From a virus: a stretch of 64,000 bases of DNA. The notes under the pieces are model-generated. The model saw only the letters and a program-made list of their open reading frames with translations. It did no database searches and was not told where the DNA came from. The translations under genes and the position numbers were made by a program. Location: the IMG/VR virus record IMGVR_UViG_3300028030_000005, positions 1-64,000 of that record. One strand, written 5' to 3'. This document shows positions 52,148 to 60,285 of the stretch, piece after piece; the stretch's first letter is position 1; the number at the start of each line of letters is the position of its first letter.

Positions 52148-52938
52148 CTCTTAAAATTTAGACTGCTATCACACTGTTTGTCGTAACTGTTGTCAAGTAG
52201 GTAGTCTTGATTATAATTCTGAGAATCTAATATGTAATGAGCGGCCCTACCAACTGCACTGACAGGAAAGTCTTTATCGATATCTTTGCCTGCTGTTAAT
52301 TTTTTTGATGTCATAACATCTCTATTGACGTCAAGTATATAATATACTGGATTGTATAGGTATCTTACGCTGATTGTTGGATATTGTTCGTTAACGTTAT
52401 TCAGTTCAATCCATTGATTGTGCTGAATTGAATAATCGTCAGAAGTTAGTTTTATCAACGGACTGTCACTATCTGCAAATCTAAATATATCTACGATATC
52501 AATAATCGGATACGTTGTCATTACTCTGTATTTGCCGTCGGTATGTTGCTTTAAAAATAGCGTTTCGTTTAATGACTGAATCGAATTGATTATCGTAATT
52601 TTATCCATATACGACAATCTCTGTTCGTTAAGTGCAGTAATCTTTGCTGTGCCGAGATTCTCTTTCGACCACTCCTTGTATTGAGTATCTTTGTTGATAC
52701 TTTGGATTACCATTCGTGTTTGGTTCGGATTGTAGAATACCCAACCAGAGCCTCCACAATTACGACAATTTGATAAAGCCATTCCGTCTGGTCTATTTCT
52801 GCAAGGACATTCAATCGCTTTTTCAACAATAACATCATATCCTTTCTGCCAAACTAAAGCATCAAAGTCTGTTTTAACAAGGTCAACACGAGCCTTGCCT
52901 TGTAAATTTGGAGCAGTTGTTTTTACTAATTCTCCCAT
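52141..52938 (-). CDS. Neck protein with a zinc-binding CxCx..CxxC cluster
   Basis: Residues about 44-64 (ECPCRNRPDGMALSNCRNCG) hold four cysteines in two pairs, like a zinc ribbon, followed by GGSGWVF. The rest is beta-rich. The position between the connector and sheath-side genes suggests a neck or completion protein. Confidence 0.6.
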   Translation of the reverse strand: MGELVKTTAPNLQGKARVDLVKTDFDALVWQKGYDVIVEKAIECPCRNRPDGMALSNCRNCGGSGWVFYNPNQTRMVIQSINKDTQYKEWSKENLGTAKITALNEQRLSYMDKITIINSIQSLNETLFLKQHTDGKYRVMTTYPIIDIVDIFRFADSDSPLIKLTSDDYSIQHNQWIELNNVNEQYPTISVRYLYNPVYYILDVNRDVMTSKKLTAGKDIDKDFPVSAVGRAAHYILDSQNYNQDYLLDNSYDKQCDSSLNFKRC

Positions 52939-52939
52939 A

Positions 52940-53716
52940 TTACAAACTTGTTATTACCATTCCATCGTATTTAGCTTCAAGCTCATCCTTCATTCGCTTT
53001 AAATCATCGACATATCCTGTTACACGAGCACCGTATCCAGCATTTGTTGCAGACGATGTTGTCGATATACTTTGACTCAGTCCGTCGATTCCGATACTCT
53101 GACTTGCTATTCCAGCACCTAAGATTATATCTCCTAATTGATGAAATATGTTTATCGATGCTAACTTGCCTGCAAAGTCAAGAATGTCGTCAGGCAACTT
53201 TTCAAAACTCGTACAATATTTTGCTGTCCAATAATTTGGAATTGTAGGTTGTCCAAACCATCCAGTATGTGGAGTTATTCCACTGAACACAACGCTATTG
53301 TGAGTCACTGCTCCAGCTGTAGGAACAATGTAAATTGCTCGGTGGAATCCGTGTCCATCCGATGTTTTTTTTGCAGAGAGCCATTCAGTTGGAAATTTGA
53401 TTTGTTCTACGTTACCGAGAAATCCGGTTAGACTGATTGGCTTAACTACTGGATAACTCGTTTGTAGTAGTCCCCAGTGTTTGTAGTCTTGTAGATTGTA
53501 ATTTAGTGTTTCCTCAATTATCTGTTTTTTAACCTTTAAATTCAACCATCCTTCAACATTTTCAATTGCTGCATTGATATAGAATTGAATTTTTTCAGGC
53601 GACATAATATTGCCAGAAGGGTCTTTGATAGGTATTCCAAAAAAATACCTATCAACCAACTCCTCTGCCGATATTGCTGTTTTGTTTTTTTCAAACTTAA
53701 TTGAGTATCGTGTCAT
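52940..53716 (-). CDS. Head-tail connector/adaptor protein, 258 aa
   Basis: A helical N-terminus (EELVDRYFFGIPIKD, INAAIENVEGWLNLK) with a beta middle and a helical C-terminus resembles gp6/gp15-type connectors. It follows the head-associated 53718 gene by 1 base. Family assignment is from order and shape. Confidence 0.6.
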   Translation of the reverse strand: MTRYSIKFEKNKTAISAEELVDRYFFGIPIKDPSGNIMSPEKIQFYINAAIENVEGWLNLKVKKQIIEETLNYNLQDYKHWGLLQTSYPVVKPISLTGFLGNVEQIKFPTEWLSAKKTSDGHGFHRAIYIVPTAGAVTHNSVVFSGITPHTGWFGQPTIPNYWTAKYCTSFEKLPDDILDFAGKLASINIFHQLGDIILGAGIASQSIGIDGLSQSISTTSSATNAGYGARVTGYVDDLKRMKDELEAKYDGMVITSL

Positions 53717-53717
53717 T

Positions 53718-54263
53718 TTATTCTTTTGTTAGAATACTGATTGCAAAATCAATCAATGCCGGTTTACCGTCTTTACCTTTGAATTCAGGCTTATTGATTT
53801 CAGCTTCGTCAACACCTGCTTCAACTAACATTTCACGAATCTCAGGCATTGTCATTGCTTGAAGTTCTTTTTTAACTTCGTTATTGTCGGTAGATTCGCT
53901 TGTAATGTCGTTACTATCTTGTGGTTCAACTGCCTGTTTCCCATCCGGTTCGGGATGTGGTGGTGGAGTTGCTGTAGTTGTTTGTGGTTCGAGCGGCTTT
54001 ACTTCGTCAGATTTTGTTTCAGGCAATTCCGGTTCTTTGTTGATTTCATCGATATTTTCGTCCTTTGAAGTACCAGTGGTTTCGTCCGGAATAACCGGTT
54101 CTTGTGACTCGACGAATACTAATGAATACGATGCATTGACCAACTTTTGTGCTTGGTCATCCGGCAACTCTGCGATGCCATTTTCATCAAATTTAATTTT
54201 CCCAAATGATGTCGAACGCTCTTTTCCTCGTTCGTGCAAATGTAATGTTCTAATCTTTGCCAT
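53718..54263 (-). CDS. Head-associated protein with disordered Pro/Glu/Thr linker
   Basis: An N-terminal beta segment (IRTLHLHERGKERSTSFGK) is followed by an acidic Pro/Thr/Glu linker (residues about 55-130). A SAP/Rho-N-like C-terminal helix-hairpin comes last (MPEIREMLVEAGVDEAEINK). It is the first gene behind the promoter at 54298 and lies next to the capsid gene. A decoration or head-completion role is plausible. Confidence 0.58.
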   Translation of the reverse strand: MAKIRTLHLHERGKERSTSFGKIKFDENGIAELPDDQAQKLVNASYSLVFVESQEPVIPDETTGTSKDENIDEINKEPELPETKSDEVKPLEPQTTTATPPPHPEPDGKQAVEPQDSNDITSESTDNNEVKKELQAMTMPEIREMLVEAGVDEAEINKPEFKGKDGKPALIDFAISILTKE

Positions 54264-54297
54264 TTTACTGTTTTTTTGAATTAATGTTTTGTGAATC

Positions 54298-54327
54298 TAA
54301 ATATACGAAAAATATCTAATATAACAA
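54298..54327 (-). promoter_or_regulatory. Promoter for the neck and tail genes
   Basis: The minus strand has TTG (54325-54327), 19 nt, then TATATTTA (54298-54305), in agreement with the Bacteroidota consensus. It overlaps the base of the terminator by 2 bases and reads into the 53718-54263 gene. Confidence 0.68.
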
Positions 54328-54355
54328 AAGCCCACACATTTCTGTGTAGGCTTTT
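54326..54355 (-). terminator. Terminator after the major capsid gene
   Basis: The minus strand folds AAAAGCCTACACA-GAAA-TGTGTGGGCTTTT, a 13-bp stem with one G-T pair and a GNRA-type loop, ending in a T-run. It is 24 bases after the capsid stop codon and may work in both directions because of the A/T ends. Confidence 0.82.
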
Positions 54356-54378
54356 TGAGAATACAAAAGAGACCGGGT

Positions 54379-55902
54379 TTAGAAATTTCGTCCGATATTT
54401 ACAAATCTTATCATCTTGCTTGGCGCATAAACGATAGGAGTACCGTACAATAATACCATAAAACGGTCGGCAGGGCTTAATTTTGCAAGCGGCATTTTCA
54501 TAAGCGGAGCTAATTGTTTGAATTCAATAACATCTGTATCTCCTTGTAACAATAATGCTTCCTCAGTTCCAGGCAACCAACGGTTTCTGTCACGTACTTT
54601 ACCAGCTGCTGCTCCATCCACTCCATTTGCTAACGAACCACGTTTTGTATCAGTTCCTGCTGCAGGAACGACCATAATCGGATACATTGTGGTTTTGTTA
54701 AATGGTGTTGACGGGTCTTTTAATGAGCGATATACAACATATGCGTTCGGTGTGTAAGCACCTGCAGTTGCTGTAAATGTCAAATCGACACTATCGTCAG
54801 CATTTGCGATGGTTACTGTGTTGCCTACTTGCGTCATTGCACTTTCGCCATATCGGTTAATTGCAGATACTGCATAGTAGTAATCGCCGATTCCGTCAGC
54901 AAATTTGCTGTGTCCGTCATTTGCTACTACATCAGCTGATACTGCTGTAGGTGCAGAAGGTGCTTTGGATGAGCTTGCCGGAGCTACTGAAAGTTTGCCA
55001 GGTGCTTTTGCTGCAAAAATGTCGTATTCGAAATCAATCAAACCGTACATTGATTGGAATTTACTGATGTGCTGACCAGTGGTCATTCCTTTAGTATTAG
55101 CATTTTGACTTCCACCAATCATTACGCGTTGTTTAGCGTAGAATTCGGTTGCAAAGTCAGATAATACTACAGGCGGCGCAATCAATAAGTTCGCTTGGGC
55201 AAATTTGTTCAATAATGTTTGAGCCCCTTTCTCAAGGTTTTCTTGTTTCAAGACACTTCCTCGCAGGTCAATCACTAACTCAGAATCCATATATTCATCT
55301 AAGTTGGCAAATTGGTCGTTGTTCATATGCTGCGCATATAAGCCGTTCCACTCTTGCTTAACGACTTTTTCATCACCGGTAAATAAAGCTCTATCCGCTT
55401 TTCTTAAAATCCACAAGATTCCGTTAGTAGTTTCTCTACGAACGATATCTCCGACGTTGGTATTTACGAGCTGCATTTGATGTGTGACGGATTTGGTAAC
55501 ACCCAAATACTTCACGTGTTCAGCTTTACGAACGTATTTAGAATCCTCTTCTTCCGGCAATTCGCCTTCGTTATTGAATCCTCCACGGTCGCTACCGTAG
55601 CTCGTTAATTGGTTGTACTCCTCAACAGTGTTAAACGCTGCTGTTTTCGGGAAACGTTTCCAGAAGCGAATATCGCTTTCTTTAAACGTAATAAGTTTCA
55701 AAGAGCTTTCCAAACTCTCTGTTTTCAATGCACCACCATTGGTTTGATTTCCGGACATATCTCCACCTTGAAGCTGTCCAGCTTCAAGCGCTTTTGATAA
55801 TTCAGCAAGTTGGTCTGCCGTTAAATTGGCTTGTCCCATTGCTGCTCCGTCAAATCCTGCACCGTGTTGGTAGTCTGCAAGATTTACTGAAAGATTTTCC
55901 AT
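54379..55902 (-). CDS. Major capsid protein with an inserted Ig-like domain
   Basis: 507 residues. The core has RFWKRFPKTAAFNTVEEYNQ, the AEHVKYLGVTKSVTHQM strand and RKADRALFTGDEKVV, in the HK97-like style, and the C-terminus FMVLLYGTPIVYAPSKMIR. Residues about 314-430 form a separate Ig/FN3-like domain (APSAPTAVSAD, YYYAVSAINRYGES, YVVYRSLKD). It follows the prohead protease and is followed by a terminator, as expected for the most abundant protein. Confidence 0.85.
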   Translation of the reverse strand: MENLSVNLADYQHGAGFDGAAMGQANLTADQLAELSKALEAGQLQGGDMSGNQTNGGALKTESLESSLKLITFKESDIRFWKRFPKTAAFNTVEEYNQLTSYGSDRGGFNNEGELPEEEDSKYVRKAEHVKYLGVTKSVTHQMQLVNTNVGDIVRRETTNGILWILRKADRALFTGDEKVVKQEWNGLYAQHMNNDQFANLDEYMDSELVIDLRGSVLKQENLEKGAQTLLNKFAQANLLIAPPVVLSDFATEFYAKQRVMIGGSQNANTKGMTTGQHISKFQSMYGLIDFEYDIFAAKAPGKLSVAPASSSKAPSAPTAVSADVVANDGHSKFADGIGDYYYAVSAINRYGESAMTQVGNTVTIANADDSVDLTFTATAGAYTPNAYVVYRSLKDPSTPFNKTTMYPIMVVPAAGTDTKRGSLANGVDGAAAGKVRDRNRWLPGTEEALLLQGDTDVIEFKQLAPLMKMPLAKLSPADRFMVLLYGTPIVYAPSKMIRFVNIGRNF

Positions 55903-55966
55903 TGTAATAATTAATTTTTGTTTTTAAATTCCGTCCTCTCTTTTCTTACACAATCTTTCAATATTT

Positions 55967-57400
55967 TTACTTCACTAATGTGATGCCTAATTGTTGAGCT
56001 TTAGCAATTAAATTTTTACCAACTGCACCGGCTTGCTCAAACATCATAATTTCAGATGCTACAACTTTATCAGTAATTCCTTCGTCGGTTGTAATTGCTT
56101 TTGTCAATGTGTCGAGAATCTGTCTTTTATCTTTTGTGACCGACAAAACGTTTCCGGCTGGCTTTTTGTTCAAATCGTCATCAAAAGATTTTTCAACATA
56201 ACTCTTTGTAGTGACACTTTTTCGTTGAACGGGCTGAGATTCGATACTGTCTAATCTTTCATTCAAATCACTGATTTGGTCCATCAATGATTTTTGAATC
56301 GTTCCTACAGCTTCGAATTTCTCATCAAGTTCGTCGTGAAGGTGCTCGTTATGTTCTTTTAACAATACACCAATTCCTTTGAGCAATTTACTTGAATCCA
56401 CTTCACCATCAGAAATATCTTTCGATGCAATTTGTCCTTTCAAAACTTCGATTTCAGCTAACGCTTTTTCTAATTTTTGTTCAACAACAGAAGCTACGTC
56501 CGTTGCTTGTTCAGTATTTACATCAGCTCCTACTTCAGTAGTGGCTGTATCGTCCGGAGTTTGTTCTGTTGTAGCAGCCTCTGCTGGTTCGTCAGTTAAT
56601 TCTAACGCTTGTAATGCTTTTTCAATTGCTTCCTCAGAAACTTCTTTGATGGTTTTTTTATCTTTTGCCATATTGATTGATTTTTCAATTTTTAATGTAA
56701 GTTCGTATAATTTTTCGGCACCTACAATTGATATATGTGGTAAATCTCGGAAAATTTTTTCAAAGAATGCACCTTTAGAAAAAGTTTTTTTAACTCCCTC
56801 TATCAAATCCTCCTTTGCTAATGCACGTCCGCTTGCTGATTCTGCCGACAGCGCTTTTTCACGAGTTTCGTCGTCCATATTTTCGTATGCCGATAATTTA
56901 TTAAAATTATGTGATTTGATAATTTCTGTTACTGTATCACTATTTTTGGGGTTTGGAGTGATTGCACATCCTGTAATTCTTGCTTCAAGCACTTTCGCAG
57001 GATTGTCTTTATCTCGTTTTAAAACTTCTCCTTCGATAGATAATCCGAGAGCCATCCCTTGTGCTTCAAGTAATTTTTGAAGTTCGTAAATCTGTTGTGC
57101 TTTAACACTATCTGGAAATAAGTAGAATTCAATAACCAACTGCCCTTTACTGTTTACTTTTGCAGATATAGGTCGTCCAACTAATGCGAGTGGGTCTTTA
57201 TTGGTTTGATGATTCCAGTTCATATATCCGTACTTCAAAAAGTACGAGACATCAAATCCTTTCGGGTCAAGATATTCTCCGTCCGCATCCAACGAAGGTG
57301 TTGATGCGATTCCTCGCATTTTCATCACCTTAGAATTGCCTTCACCTGCTTTTACCAGGTGTAGTGTTGCGTTAAACTTTATCGTTGAATTGCTCGTCAT
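55967..57400 (-). CDS. Prohead protease fused to a scaffold
   Basis: The N-terminal 180 residues are protease-like with NWNHQ (probable His near 63) and ALGLSIEGEV (probable Ser near 120), as in the HK97/U9/U35 families. The remaining 300 residues are acidic, rich in Ala/Thr/Glu, and coiled coil, as expected for scaffold. Such a fused order immediately before the capsid gene is common. It may also process the PIGT-tagged proteins upstream. Confidence 0.82.
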   Translation of the reverse strand: MTSNSTIKFNATLHLVKAGEGNSKVMKMRGIASTPSLDADGEYLDPKGFDVSYFLKYGYMNWNHQTNKDPLALVGRPISAKVNSKGQLVIEFYLFPDSVKAQQIYELQKLLEAQGMALGLSIEGEVLKRDKDNPAKVLEARITGCAITPNPKNSDTVTEIIKSHNFNKLSAYENMDDETREKALSAESASGRALAKEDLIEGVKKTFSKGAFFEKIFRDLPHISIVGAEKLYELTLKIEKSINMAKDKKTIKEVSEEAIEKALQALELTDEPAEAATTEQTPDDTATTEVGADVNTEQATDVASVVEQKLEKALAEIEVLKGQIASKDISDGEVDSSKLLKGIGVLLKEHNEHLHDELDEKFEAVGTIQKSLMDQISDLNERLDSIESQPVQRKSVTTKSYVEKSFDDDLNKKPAGNVLSVTKDKRQILDTLTKAITTDEGITDKVVASEIMMFEQAGAVGKNLIAKAQQLGITLVK

Positions 57401-57941
57401 AACTTTCGTCTAAAAACCACTTATTCAATCTCTGCTTCAATACCTTCAATACAAACGATGTTTCTGTTAATCCTAATTTGTCGAGATTTTCAAAAACACT
57501 TATCAATAGTTGAACAATAATCATATTGAATACTGCATAAAATAGCCATTTGTGTATATTGATATCGAAATCAAAGACTTCAGGAGTTGGCAGATGTTTT
57601 GCAAATATATTCAATACTCCTAATATAACTGTATATGCCCCTATCTTTATAATCATTCTACCGAATTTCCTCGATTGAATTTTTTGACCTTGTTTCAGAG
57701 ATGCCATTATGCCGGTCACAAACTCTCCTACAAGTAAAATTATAAATGCTACGTAAACCAATGCTGTCACACCTATATACTCCTCTATTAATGTTGCTAA
57801 ATAACCGGTCAGTGTGATTAGCAACACTCCAAAAGCAGATAGGTGCTTATAGTGAAATGTGCTATTTAGAAAATCGTCTATATTTCTATATCCGAATCCT
57901 TGTAACCAATAGGTTACCCAGTATATAACACTATTAATCAT
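57372..57941 (-). CDS. Holin-like membrane protein
   Basis: 189 residues with four hydrophobic segments (about 37-53, 60-80, 95-115, 130-150). The stretch GEFVTGIMASLKQGQKIQSR followed by KFGRMIIKIGAY is the phage_holin_4 family signature. Its position between head genes, away from the amidase, is unusual. It overlaps the protease by 29 bases. Confidence 0.82.
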   Translation of the reverse strand: MINSVIYWVTYWLQGFGYRNIDDFLNSTFHYKHLSAFGVLLITLTGYLATLIEEYIGVTALVYVAFIILLVGEFVTGIMASLKQGQKIQSRKFGRMIIKIGAYTVILGVLNIFAKHLPTPEVFDFDINIHKWLFYAVFNMIIVQLLISVFENLDKLGLTETSFVLKVLKQRLNKWFLDESYDEQFNDKV

Positions 57942-57943
57942 AT

Positions 57944-58246
57944 TTATTGTGAAGGTGTTGTTGCGGTTACAATCTCTGTAGCATCATCCTCATTAATGTC
58001 TATCACCGTTAATGATAAATTCAAGTCTTGTGCTACTTTTTTCATTGTTTGCCAATCAAAATCCATTTCTTGAAATCCTAAACCAGCAATAATTGCATTG
58101 TCGTCGCGAACAATCTCCATATTGGTAAATTTCGTGTCAAATCCTTCGGTGGCTAATTCGTCGTTGGTTGCGAATATATCAACCTTTACTTCCGCTCTTA
58201 CTTCGGGAGTTACTCCGTTTGCTGATTTATAAACTAATGTTTTCAT
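57944..58246 (-). CDS. Hypothetical protein, 100 aa
   Basis: A mostly acidic beta/alpha protein with an N-terminal KTLVYKSANGVTPEVRAEVK. No family recognised. It is the first gene behind the strong promoter at 58267 and ends 3 bases before the holin-like gene. Confidence 0.58.
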   Translation of the reverse strand: MKTLVYKSANGVTPEVRAEVKVDIFATNDELATEGFDTKFTNMEIVRDDNAIIAGLGFQEMDFDWQTMKKVAQDLNLSLTVIDINEDDATEIVTATTPSQ

Positions 58247-58266
58247 ATGCTAATGTTTTTACTTGA

Positions 58267-58297
58267 CAAATATACAAAATTATTCTCGGTCACCAAA
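58267..58297 (-). promoter_or_regulatory. Consensus Bacteroidota promoter before the head operon
   Basis: The minus strand has TTTG (58294-58297), 19 nt and TATATTTG (58267-58274), a perfect match to TTTG-N19-TAnnTTTG. The -33 box lies inside the end of the small 58290-58469 gene. It reads into the holin, protease and capsid genes. Confidence 0.8.
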
Positions 58298-58469
58298 CCG
58301 GTTGCTTCAATAATTCAATTTCAATTTGCGCTTCAATCGCTTCTGTACGAAGTCTTATCAGCTCAGCTTTACATTTTTCGTACTTTTCTGCTGCTTTAAT
58401 TAGCTGTAAATTGCGCTTTTTTAGTTCCATTCTCGCTGGACATATCCAGTTTTTAATTTTTTCAATCAT
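58290..58469 (-). CDS. Small coiled-coil protein, 59 aa
   Basis: ATG at 58467-58469 (overlapping the Mu F-like stop in ATGA) and TGA at 58290-58292. The sequence is a charged helix (KAELIRLRTEAIEAQIEIEL). It ends within the promoter of the next operon. Function unknown. Confidence 0.6.
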   Translation of the reverse strand: MIEKIKNWICPARMELKKRNLQLIKAAEKYEKCKAELIRLRTEAIEAQIEIELLKQPVW

Positions 58470-59431
58470 ATCTCTGTTGTTTTTCCGTTTACAGTTACTT
58501 TTACTTTACTACGTCTTTTAACTTTTCGAGTCCATTTTGTCTTATCGTGAACAAATTGACTACCGTCCCAATACCATTCTCCTGTTTTTAATCCTTCTAA
58601 CGTAAATCCATTTGGTACGTCCATTAGCGTACATCTGCAGTAGGGATGTGTCGGTCCCACTACCGGTTTTAGCTCTTTTACCTTTCGACCTACATTAGTG
58701 CCATTTTGTTTCAGGTCATATAATTTGAATAATATTGGTTGCGAACCCACCCCTGCTGTTGTGTATAATCTTTGACAGTGCGGACACGCACCTGCATATA
58801 CATCTTTATAAACTAATGCATCTGCTCCTTTCTTTCGTTGTACCATCATTGCCCTACCTTCATCAAATGCTGTGTGCATTACGTAGTCAGAGATTCTTGC
58901 TAAATCACGATTCCATTGTTGTGTTTTCTTTCCTATTGTTGACGTTACTTCTGTCACTGACTTTCTATCTGCAATTGCTTTTGCAGCTGCGTCAGTGACG
59001 AGTTTACTGTGCTTTACAGTATGTCGTTTTTTATCTGCAAATACTAATTCATCTGCAATTTGAGACTTGATTCGATTCGTTAATCGTGTAACGTCGTTAT
59101 ATGTTTGAGACTTAATGTTTTTCAGAGCAGCTCTTTCTAATGGATTCAACTTAAACATTTTGCCAGAGCTGATATATTGTTTAAGCTGCTTGTAGTCCAT
59201 ATTCATCACAGCAGCTTTCCCTAATGCTTCTGACAACAATCCAAACTTGAATGCGTGTTCAACGACACTTGTATCTTTCGCAATCGATTTATAGTTTATT
59301 CCTGCGTTTGTTAAGATAGATTTATCTTTTGATGATAGTACTTCTGTTCCTACATTATAAGCAATGAAGGTTAGTGTGTATCTATCTAAAATAGACAATA
59401 ACTCTTGTATTTGATTTGGATTTAGAATCAT
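58466..59431 (-). CDS. Mu gpF-like head morphogenesis protein
   Basis: 321 residues. The C-terminal half carries the family signature: YAGACPHCQRLYTT (about residue 210) and VVGPTHPYCRCTLMDVP (about 250), with conserved cysteines. The N-terminal half is helical. It is a minor head protein usually encoded next to the portal gene, consistent with a portal beyond the right edge. Confidence 0.85.
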   Translation of the reverse strand: MILNPNQIQELLSILDRYTLTFIAYNVGTEVLSSKDKSILTNAGINYKSIAKDTSVVEHAFKFGLLSEALGKAAVMNMDYKQLKQYISSGKMFKLNPLERAALKNIKSQTYNDVTRLTNRIKSQIADELVFADKKRHTVKHSKLVTDAAAKAIADRKSVTEVTSTIGKKTQQWNRDLARISDYVMHTAFDEGRAMMVQRKKGADALVYKDVYAGACPHCQRLYTTAGVGSQPILFKLYDLKQNGTNVGRKVKELKPVVGPTHPYCRCTLMDVPNGFTLEGLKTGEWYWDGSQFVHDKTKWTRKVKRRSKVKVTVNGKTTEI

Positions 59432-59646
59432 AATTTATCTAACTCATCTAATACAATGTAGTAGAAAGAATACATTTCGTATTCCAACAACACGTCTGCA
59501 AGATTATCCAGAACTACCTCCTGAGAAAATTGTGTGTTGTTTATTTTTAGCCATTGTCTGAATTCAGACATCGACATATCGCTTAACAATAATCGTGGGT
59601 CTGTTTGCAATTTAGCAGCTTTATTATTTATTTGCTCAACTGTCAT
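59428..59646 (-). CDS. Hypothetical protein, 72 aa
   Basis: A helical protein with SDMSMSEFRQWLKINN and an acidic C-terminus. It overlaps the gpF-like gene and the PIGT gene by 4 bases each. No family recognised. Confidence 0.55.
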   Translation of the reverse strand: MTVEQINNKAAKLQTDPRLLLSDMSMSEFRQWLKINNTQFSQEVVLDNLADVLLEYEMYSFYYIVLDELDKL

Positions 59647-60161
59647 TGTATCTCAGATATCGTGATTAAATCATCGCCGTCACCATTACTTTCTTGATAC
59701 CAGTTATCTATCACTTCCTCTAAGCTATCAGCGCCCCACTCGTCTAATAAATCATCAATCTCATCCTGGCTATATCCTTGAAATCTGTTATGCAATAAGT
59801 GTTGAATCACATCACTCCCTCTCCCAATATAAACTTCATTGCCTTCTCCAGGACCGTATCTTTCGTAAGGAGTTATTGTGATTGCATACGTTTTGTTCAA
59901 ATCAATGTCTTTAACTGATTTAACGTCCTTTAAACCTTTGGTTGATGGCGCTCGATTAATGTTTTTAGCACTATATAACTCTTTTTTAGATATTGATTTC
60001 GGTTTTTTGTCTTTTTTAACAGGAACCCACTTACCTTCTGCAACCTTCTTAAATCCACGAGAAACGGTTCCTATAGGAACCTTTCTCCCCTTCTCTATGT
60101 TACCTAAAGTAGATATCTGCTTTACTACAGATTCTTTATGATGTTTAATAGTATTATCCAT
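59643..60161 (-). CDS. PIGT-module protein A with variable C-terminus
   Basis: The N-terminal 55 residues carry IEKGRKVPIGTV (PIGTV at 29-33) and VAEGKWVPVKKDKKPKSIS, nearly identical to protein B (61313-61786). The remaining part is unrelated: an acidic C-terminal domain (NRFQGYSQDEIDDLLDEWG) of unknown function. It may be delivered in the head through the module. It overlaps the small 60154 gene by 8 bases. Confidence 0.65.
   Translation of the reverse strand: MDNTIKHHKESVVKQISTLGNIEKGRKVPIGTVSRGFKKVAEGKWVPVKKDKKPKSISKKELYSAKNINRAPSTKGLKDVKSVKDIDLNKTYAITITPYERYGPGEGNEVYIGRGSDVIQHLLHNRFQGYSQDEIDDLLDEWGADSLEEVIDNWYQESNGDGDDLITISEIQ
59988..60043. repeat. Direct DNA repeat, copy 1
   Basis: 56 bases, identical at 55 positions to 61613-61668 (the difference is C at 60000 against T at 61625). 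It codes for the WVPVKKDKKPKSIS end of the shared module. Confidence 0.85.
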
Positions 60162-60273
60162 TTTTAGACTGTTTTTTACGTTTTACTAATTCAATTCCTA
60201 TCATTTTTTTATAAATACCGTCGTCCATACTACGATATGCTGTTAATAATTGTTGTGTTGTGTATTTTTCCAT
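60154..60273 (-). CDS. Small hypothetical protein, 39 aa
   Basis: ATG at 60271-60273 and TAA at 60154-60156. A basic helix beginning MEKYTTQQLLTAYRSMDDG and ending in KRKKQSKNG. Its short overlap (8 bases) with the next gene and leader position support expression, but it is very short. Confidence 0.45.
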   Translation of the reverse strand: MEKYTTQQLLTAYRSMDDGIYKKMIGIELVKRKKQSKNG

Positions 60274-60285
60274 AACTTTTTGATT

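Noticed and set aside
53884-54279. A plus-strand open frame opposite the 53718-54263 gene
   Set aside because: Its composition (Ser/Gly/Cys-rich) reflects the Pro/Thr/Glu linker on the other strand; no leader or promoter is seen.
56379-57080. A 233-codon open frame on the plus strand opposite the scaffold part of the protease gene
   Set aside because: It lies wholly inside the protease/scaffold gene in the opposite direction, has a low-complexity Ser/Ala-rich product and no leader. All supported genes are on the minus strand.
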